DNA from: Candidatus Altarchaeales archaeon
GTDB lineage: Archaea > Altiarchaeota > Altiarchaeia > IMC4 > SCGC-AAA252-I15
Assembly (NCBI GenBank): GCA_014729705.1
Contig: WJJK01000082.1
Span: forward strand, 1-9,114
DNA: 9,114 nucleotides
Reading direction: 5' to 3'
The position numbers and the translations under genes were made by a program. The notes beneath the pieces were generated by a model that was not told the DNA's origin, did not search any database, and worked only from the letters and a program-made list of their open reading frames with translations. Positions within the stretch are counted from its first letter, which is position 1; the number at the start of each line of letters is the position of its first letter. Shown here one piece after another: positions 4,439 to 9,114 of the stretch.

Positions 4439-5285
4439 GTCGATCAATACCCTAGTCGCAGATATAGGCGACGTCCTGAGAGAAGATTATATTCACTCTC
4501 ATGGAAGTATTGACAGCTTAGGATACAGAATTAACGAGACTTTAAGAAAGAGACTGGCAGAAGAAAAGGAAGAAGGTTCCGGTCTCAGGATGTCGAACTT
4601 TGGATCAAAATGTGATAGGAAGCTTTGGTACACTGTTAATCGTCCTGAAGAAAAGGAGCCTCTACTTCCTCATACAAGATTGAAGTTTCTTTATGGTGAT
4701 GTCCTAGAAGAGGTCATTCTAACCCTGGCTCAGGAAGCTGGTCATAGAGTAGAAGGAGAACAAGATACCTTAACTCTTGAGGGTGTTGTTGGTCATAGAG
4801 ACGCTGTAATTGATGGTGTATTAATAGATGTCAAGTCAGCTAACTCTAGACAGTTCACCAGGTATAAGCAGCCGGTATCTGATCTAAAAGATGATATTTG
4901 GTTTTCTACTTATATTGATCAGCTTCAACTATACCTTGAGGCGTCCAAGGATGACCCTCTGGTCGAGGTAAAAGATACTGCTGGGTTCTTGGTTGTAGAT
5001 AAAGAACTAGGCCATGTGACTCTTAAATTGATCCCTAGGGACAAATCTAACTGGAAAGAAAGAATAGCTAGAAAGAGAGAAATGCTAGCTAGGTCTGAAC
5101 CTCCAGAAAGAGCTTTTAAAGATGAGAAAGACGGAGAGTCTGGTAATCGAAAACTAAAGACCTACTGTTCTTATTGTCAATTTAAAAAGATTTGTTGGCC
5201 GGGTCTCAGAACTTTTGTATCTTCTTCTGGTCCTAAGCATCTTACTGTGGTTAAAAGAGAACCTAGTTTGATGGAAGTTGATTAA
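4419..5285 (+). CDS. Cas4/RecB-like PD-(D/E)XK nuclease with Fe-S cluster motif (288 aa)
   Basis: This should be a DNA exonuclease of the RecB/Cas4 fold. The catalytic core is visible as GDVLEEVI (E97/E98), GHRDAV (H126, D128), LIDVKS (D137, K139) and the trailing QLQLYLE helix (Q168, Q170, Y172). Four cysteines are placed as in Cas4 and AddB: C65 in SKCDRKLWY, then C250, C253 and C259 in CSYCQFKKICW near the C-terminus. They would hold a 4Fe-4S cluster. The length is typical for phage members. There is no CRISPR array or cas gene nearby, so a replication or recombination role is likelier than spacer acquisition. The start overlaps the SSB gene by 20 bases and has no strong SD, so expression probably depends on translation of SSB. 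Its stop shares one base with the next start (TAATG). Confidence 0.88.
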   Translation: MVTTISKSINTLVADIGDVLREDYIHSHGSIDSLGYRINETLRKRLAEEKEEGSGLRMSNFGSKCDRKLWYTVNRPEEKEPLLPHTRLKFLYGDVLEEVILTLAQEAGHRVEGEQDTLTLEGVVGHRDAVIDGVLIDVKSANSRQFTRYKQPVSDLKDDIWFSTYIDQLQLYLEASKDDPLVEVKDTAGFLVVDKELGHVTLKLIPRDKSNWKERIARKREMLARSEPPERAFKDEKDGESGNRKLKTYCSYCQFKKICWPGLRTFVSSSGPKHLTVVKREPSLMEVD

Positions 5286-6772
5286 TGTATTATAATAAAA
5301 AGAAGATTGAAAACACCATGAACAATCCGATTTCTAATACTTTACTGAAATTAAATAAGAACTATGTTCCATTGAGAGGCTTAACAGCTAAGACAATGGC
5401 TTTCTTTGATGTTAGAGCCATCTCAGACAATAAAGGAAAGGTCGAGAAATTAGTATTTCCCTATGGTGACGAAGCTCAAAAAGTAAGAGTAATGGAAACC
5501 AAAGAGCATTACGCTGTAGGGAATATGAAAGATGTAGCTCTATTTGGTATGGATAAGTTTTCTCCTGGCCAAAATATGAGTATAACGATAACTGAAGGCG
5601 AATTAGACGCCATGTCTGTCTTTCAGATGTTAGGCTCTAAGTATCCTGTAGTATCAGTTCGTTCTTCGACTACCGCTGTAGAAGACTGTAAGAACGCTAG
5701 AGAGTATCTTAATTCATTCTCTAAGATCTACCTCTGTTTGGACAACGATCCACCAGGAGAGAAAGCTACTAATAAAATAGCTGCCTTATTTGATCCAAAC
5801 AAAGTACATTATGTTAACTTAGGTAATTATAAAGATCCTAATGCATTCTTACAAGACGGTAAGGAAAAAGAATTTACGAATGTTTGGTATAGTTCTAAGA
5901 AGTATATACCTAAAGGCATCGTTTCTTCTTGGGATCAACAATTCAAAATTCTTGGACAGAAAAGGGAAAGAGCATTAGCTTCTTATCCATTTCCTTCTCT
6001 TCAAGAGATGACCTATGGTATCAGGTCTAAAGAGTTAATTCTTATAACAGCTCAAGAGAAGATCGGTAAAACTGAATTTATTAGAACTATTGAACATCAT
6101 CTATTATCTACAACAGAAGAGAATGTCGGAATTATTCACCTTGAAGAAGAAGAGCAGCGTTCTATCCAAGGTCTTGTGGGAATTCATATGGGGCAGCCTG
6201 TCCACTTGCCTGACTGCATGGTTTCTTTATCAGACCAACAAGAGGCTCTTAAAGACCTTACTAAAACTGACGGTAGGCTTAATGTCTATACTCATTTTGG
6301 TTCTGATGATCCTGACTTGATCTTGGATGTCTTACGATCTATGGTTAGTGTTTTAGGTTGTAAGTTTGTATTTATTGATCATATTACAATGTTGGTCACT
6401 GGATATGAAGGTGATGACGAAAGAAAGAAGTTAGATTATTTATCCACCAAGTTTGCTGAACTAACTAGAGATCTAGATTTTACTATGTTCTTAGTATCTC
6501 ATGTTAATGACGACGGTAAGACTAGAGGTTCTAGGAATATCGCTAAAGTAGCAGACTTAATTATCAACCTAGATAGAGATATAGAGGCTCAAGATGAAAA
6601 CACCCGGAACACTACCTTTGCCACTGTTCGCGGTAATCGGTTTAGTGGGCGGACTGGTCCTGCTGGAATTATTGGGTTCAACCCACAGTCCTTTAAGCTT
6701 TCTGAGATAACCTTTTCAGAAGGACCACAGGCAGACTTCGACTTTAACGTAGAGGAGTTTGCCAATGTCTAA
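5285..6772 (+). CDS. T7 gp4-like Toprim-helicase (replicative DnaB-type helicase, 495 aa)
   Basis: This is the replicative helicase, with a primase-type Toprim domain in front. The Toprim motifs are ITEGELDAM (E104) and LCLDNDPPGEK (D153, D155). The helicase domain has Walker A AQEKIGKT (256-263), Walker B KFVFIDH (D365) and motif LVSHVN (H406). RGSRNIAKVADLI and RGNRFSGRTG with R451/R456 follow as arginine-finger elements. T7 gp4A has about 60 additional N-terminal residues forming a four-cysteine zinc domain; none is present here. The length instead resembles gp4B, the T7 form without it. Two starts are possible: ATG 5285, overlapping the nuclease stop, and ATG 5318 (MNNPISN), where similarity to the family begins. 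The choice adds or removes 11 Lys/Asn-rich residues. The polymerase and SSB in the same operon complete the fork machinery. Confidence 0.95.
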   Translation: MYYNKKKIENTMNNPISNTLLKLNKNYVPLRGLTAKTMAFFDVRAISDNKGKVEKLVFPYGDEAQKVRVMETKEHYAVGNMKDVALFGMDKFSPGQNMSITITEGELDAMSVFQMLGSKYPVVSVRSSTTAVEDCKNAREYLNSFSKIYLCLDNDPPGEKATNKIAALFDPNKVHYVNLGNYKDPNAFLQDGKEKEFTNVWYSSKKYIPKGIVSSWDQQFKILGQKRERALASYPFPSLQEMTYGIRSKELILITAQEKIGKTEFIRTIEHHLLSTTEENVGIIHLEEEEQRSIQGLVGIHMGQPVHLPDCMVSLSDQQEALKDLTKTDGRLNVYTHFGSDDPDLILDVLRSMVSVLGCKFVFIDHITMLVTGYEGDDERKKLDYLSTKFAELTRDLDFTMFLVSHVNDDGKTRGSRNIAKVADLIINLDRDIEAQDENTRNTTFATVRGNRFSGRTGPAGIIGFNPQSFKLSEITFSEGPQADFDFNVEEFANV

Positions 6773-7571
6773 ACCAAAGGTAGAATATAAATGGTGGTGG
6801 AACTTAAATAAAAAGAAAAATCTCTGGGACCCTGCTCCAAGAAAAGGTAGGACTATCGTTGATCCTGCTTTTCATCAGCATAACAAACAGTTCAAATGGG
6901 AATACCTTAACTTCTGGAACTCGGATGAATGGCAGCAGATCAGAGATTATCTTAATGAAATCAGCAATCAAGGAAGGGTCTTCCATCCTGGTCTAGACTA
7001 TAAGAAGATATTCAGACCCTTGTTTCTAACACCATTTAAGGACACAAGGGTAGTCATACTAGGACAAGACCCCTATTACAAGAAAGGACTAGCAGATGGA
7101 CTCGCGTTCTCAGTACAACCAAACACAATCAAAATCCCAGGAAGTCTTTCTAACATACTTAGAGAGTATCGAGACGATCTTGGATACCGTAACCCTCGCA
7201 CTGGTGATCTTAGTCATTGGGCTCGTCGCGGGGTACTCCTTATAAACGCCATTTGGACTGTAGAAGACGAAAAGCCAAAGTCTCACTACAAAATAAATGG
7301 TAAACAACTATGGCAAGAATTAACAGCCGAAATCCTTAGAAAACTTTCAGTTAGAAAAGAGAAGATGGTTTTCATTCTTTGGGGAAAGGCTGCACAAGAG
7401 TGGAGATATATGATTGATGAAGATAAACATCTCGTCCTTATTGGCCCTCACCCTTCTCCTAGGAATTTTACTCTTACATCTAAAGATGGTCTGAAGTTCT
7501 TTGGTGGTCAGTATTTCTCCAAGACTTGTGACTTCTTAGATTTACCCTACTCATTTTGGAGGCTACCATGA
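6765..7571 (+). CDS. ung: family 1 uracil-DNA glycosylase (268 aa)
   Basis: The enzyme removes uracil from DNA. The family 1 motifs are present: VVILGQDPYY (Q101, D102, Y104), DGLAFSVQ, GVLLINAIWTV (N161, the uracil-reading Asn), VFILWGKAAQ, and the catalytic loop PHPSP with H229. Two differences from E. coli Ung are visible. The His after GQDPY is Tyr (Y105). The leucine after HPSP that enters the helix is Arg (R233), with about six extra residues before FFGG. An N-terminal extension of some 45 residues (YKWWWNLNKKKNLWDPAPRK and on) precedes the core. A TTG at 6759 is also in frame, but ATG 6765 has GAGGAG at 6752-6757, seven bases before it. The gene overlaps the helicase stop by 8 bases. 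Repair, dUMP exclusion or a polymerase-accessory role are all possible. Confidence 0.95.
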   Translation: MSKPKVEYKWWWNLNKKKNLWDPAPRKGRTIVDPAFHQHNKQFKWEYLNFWNSDEWQQIRDYLNEISNQGRVFHPGLDYKKIFRPLFLTPFKDTRVVILGQDPYYKKGLADGLAFSVQPNTIKIPGSLSNILREYRDDLGYRNPRTGDLSHWARRGVLLINAIWTVEDEKPKSHYKINGKQLWQELTAEILRKLSVRKEKMVFILWGKAAQEWRYMIDEDKHLVLIGPHPSPRNFTLTSKDGLKFFGGQYFSKTCDFLDLPYSFWRLP

Positions 7572-7771
7572 CAAAAATAGCAGAAGATATGATTGAATTT
7601 GAATACGCCACGAGTTACGCTCCAGAGTTGCTTGTTGCATTCCGTACAGAAAACCTCGAAGGAGATACTTGCAATGGTTATATTTCATTAGAACGAGCAG
7701 AAGAACTAATGGTCGAATTGTCTCAGGCTATTGGTTACGCAAAGATGGCAGAACAAAGTCAAGAAGACTAA
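7568..7771 (+). CDS. small hypothetical protein between UDG and polymerase (67 aa)
   Basis: I do not recognise it. The start is ATG 7568, which overlaps the glycosylase stop as ATGA. It has a strong GGAGG at 7558-7562, five bases before it; a TTG at 7556 lies inside that SD and is unlikely. The first half looks beta-rich (IEFEYATSYAPELLVAFRTE). It is followed by a turn (GDTCNGY) and one long helix (LERAEELMVELSQAIGYAKM), with an acidic end (EQSQED). It is acidic overall, soluble and has no membrane segment. Being translationally coupled to the glycosylase and sitting 43 bases before the polymerase, it may be an accessory factor of one of them. That is inferred from position alone. Confidence 0.75.
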   Translation: MTKIAEDMIEFEYATSYAPELLVAFRTENLEGDTCNGYISLERAEELMVELSQAIGYAKMAEQSQED

Positions 7772-7781
7772 GAATACTACT

Positions 7782-7811
7782 TACCCCTAAATAACAATAA
7801 GAAAGGGGGTG
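7782..7811 (+). promoter_or_regulatory. hairpin sequestering the polymerase SD
   Basis: TACCCCT (7782-7788) can pair with GGGGGTG (7805-7811): five Watson-Crick pairs and a G-U at each end, with a 16-base A-rich loop. The right arm is the SD of the DNA polymerase gene. Formation would hide it, and together with the TTG start would hold polymerase synthesis low. T4 DNA polymerase is known to bind and repress its own SD hairpin, so a similar operator is conceivable here. Confidence 0.5.
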
Positions 7812-7814
7812 CAA

Positions 7815-9114
7815 TTGAAATATTACATTATTGATATTGAGACTAATGGGATTACAAATCCTTCTGTTATTTGGTGTATTGTTATAGAAGATTATGATAC
7901 AGGTGAAGTCTGGGAATTCTTGGATAGAAAGAGTTTCAGAGACTGGCTTGACGAAAGAACTTTTGAAGAATCTATATTTGTCGGTCACAACATTATTGAC
8001 TATGACGCAAAGGTAATACGTGACCTCTGGAAATTTGACCTGACGGGAACTTGTTTGGATACCCTCATCTTATCCCGTCTGCATTCTCCAAAGTCTAAGA
8101 ACGGACACTCGCTGGAAGCTTGGGGTAATAGTCTACAGTTCCCCAAACAAGAACAACCAGACTTCTCTTATTTCTCAAGAGAGATGTTGGAATACTGTAG
8201 GCAAGACGTAAGACTGACTAAGGCTCTCTTTAAATACCTAATGTCTAAAGTAGGAGATTGGAAATGGGCTATAGAAATTGAGCATAGAGTCGCTATAGCT
8301 TTAAGAGACGCTAAAGAAACTGGCTTTTACTTTGACGTGCCAGAAGCAATAAATTTATTAAGGGAGTTAAGACTTGAAAGAGACAAATACGACGATATTA
8401 TCCATACTGCGTACCCTCCTAAAGAGGTTGGTGTCAGGGTTAAAAAGCTTGTACCATTCAATCCGAATTCGCCTAAGCAAGTTATTGACAAACTCTGGGA
8501 AGCAGGCTGGAAGCCAGAAGAAAAAACCAAAGGACACAAAGACTTCGAAAGGGAAAGAAAAGAAAACTCGGAAGAATATCAAAAGAGAAAAGATCGCTTT
8601 GAAAGGTACGGATGGCGGATAAGTGAGACTAATCTAGCTACCTTACCTGAAGATGCACCAGAAGCAGCTAAATCTATTCTCAAGAGAACCATCTATGAAA
8701 CTAGAGTTAGAAAACTAAATGAGTGGCTAGACCTAGTTCAACCTGACGGATGTATTCATGGTGATGTGATTGGTGTTGGTACTTGGACCCATAGAATGGC
8801 TCATCGTCATCCTAACATGGCGAATATCTCAGCCAAGAAAAGTATTAAATACCACACAGAAGAACTAAAGGAAATTGCTGAAGATCTAGGTGGTAGAATG
8901 AGGGCTCTCTGGACAGCTAAGCCTGGTAAAGTCCTAGTAGGAACTGATGCTGAAGGTATACAGCTTAGAGTCTTAGCCCACTATATGGATGATCCTGAGT
9001 TCACTAAGGCTGTTACAGAGGGTAACAAAGATGATGGTACAGATCCACATTCACTCAACCGTGTACGTATCGGTAGAGGAACCAGAGATAATGCTAAAAC
9101 TTTTATCTACGCAT
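7815..9114 (+). CDS. family A DNA polymerase, T7 gp5-like, with 3'-5' exonuclease; 3'-truncated
   Basis: This is the replicative polymerase; 433 full codons are visible. Exonuclease motifs: IIDIETNG (D7, E9), VGHNIIDYD (N59, D64) and YCRQD (Y127, D131). Polymerase motif A is GTDAEGIQLRVLAHYMDD with metal ligand D378. Motif B begins TRDNAKTFIYA (R424, K428, Y432), where the window ends. Y432 matches T7 Tyr526. The start is TTG 7815: the frame opens after a stop at 7788, has no ATG before the first motif, and AGGGGG (7804-7809) stands five bases before TTG. GTG 7809 is in frame too but lies within the SD. Between EHR (156) and VPFNP (213) there are 57 residues, where T7 has roughly 115. The thioredoxin-binding domain is therefore essentially absent. 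A charged stretch of about 39 residues (235-273) follows GWKP, longer than in T7. Confidence 0.97.
   Translation, partial: MKYYIIDIETNGITNPSVIWCIVIEDYDTGEVWEFLDRKSFRDWLDERTFEESIFVGHNIIDYDAKVIRDLWKFDLTGTCLDTLILSRLHSPKSKNGHSLEAWGNSLQFPKQEQPDFSYFSREMLEYCRQDVRLTKALFKYLMSKVGDWKWAIEIEHRVAIALRDAKETGFYFDVPEAINLLRELRLERDKYDDIIHTAYPPKEVGVRVKKLVPFNPNSPKQVIDKLWEAGWKPEEKTKGHKDFERERKENSEEYQKRKDRFERYGWRISETNLATLPEDAPEAAKSILKRTIYETRVRKLNEWLDLVQPDGCIHGDVIGVGTWTHRMAHRHPNMANISAKKSIKYHTEELKEIAEDLGGRMRALWTAKPGKVLVGTDAEGIQLRVLAHYMDDPEFTKAVTEGNKDDGTDPHSLNRVRIGRGTRDNAKTFIYA

Noticed and set aside
4419..5285. Cas4-like gene as a sign of a CRISPR-Cas locus
   Set aside because: No repeat array and no cas1, cas2 or effector gene is present; the setting is a phage replication operon.
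6090..6320. 76-codon frame inside the helicase gene
   Set aside because: It lies wholly within strongly conserved helicase coding sequence in another frame and has no convincing SD; a shadow frame.
7728..7988. 86-codon minus-strand frame across the polymerase start
   Set aside because: It is antisense to the polymerase exonuclease motif and the 67-residue gene; no minus-strand gene is supported anywhere in the window.
8374..8622. 82-codon frame inside the polymerase gene
   Set aside because: Its Lys/Arg-rich product results from reading the charged polymerase insert out of frame; the polymerase frame is continuous across it.

Overview
The window reads as part of a double-stranded DNA bacteriophage genome. 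Every convincing gene lies on the + strand. Genes are short and closely packed, often with overlapping stops and starts, and most have clear Shine-Dalgarno (SD) sites, so the host is a bacterium. The sequence is fairly A+T-rich (about 40% G+C in a counted block at 5701-5760), except for one G+C-richer gene at 609-1301. The core is a phage T7-style replisome: gp2.5-like single-stranded DNA-binding protein, gp4-like Toprim-helicase and gp5-like family A DNA polymerase. I cannot name the phage or its host.

Layout. Bases 1-664 hold the 3' end of an ATP-grasp amide ligase and a possible 56-codon gene. Bases 609-1301 encode an unrecognised protein with a low-complexity tail. Bases 1302-1462 are non-coding, with a strong nested RNA stem and a tiny open frame behind its own SD. 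Bases 1463-1998 encode two membrane proteins joined by an ATGA overlap, closed by a terminator hairpin at 2005-2045. A gamma-glutamylcyclotransferase-like gene follows (2108-2503), then a 121-base control region with a long hairpin, two perfect palindromes and a candidate sigma70 promoter. Next come a possible SLOG/Rossmann protein (2625-3032) and a 162-base repeat-rich non-coding stretch.

From 3195 to the right edge runs one replication operon: a protein with two related winged-helix domains, SSB, a Cas4/RecB-like Fe-S nuclease, the primase-helicase-type protein, a family 1 uracil-DNA glycosylase, a 67-residue protein, and the DNA polymerase, which starts at TTG and is cut by the window end.

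How the genes may work together. The SSB, helicase and polymerase would form the fork. The nuclease would process ends or recombination intermediates. The two-domain winged-helix protein is placed to act as initiator or regulator. Three departures from T7 stand out. The helicase frame lacks the N-terminal zinc-binding primase domain. The polymerase has lost most of the segment where T7 polymerase carries its thioredoxin-binding processivity domain. A uracil-DNA glycosylase is encoded just upstream of that polymerase. The polymerase SD also sits in a predicted hairpin in front of a weak TTG start, which suggests controlled synthesis.
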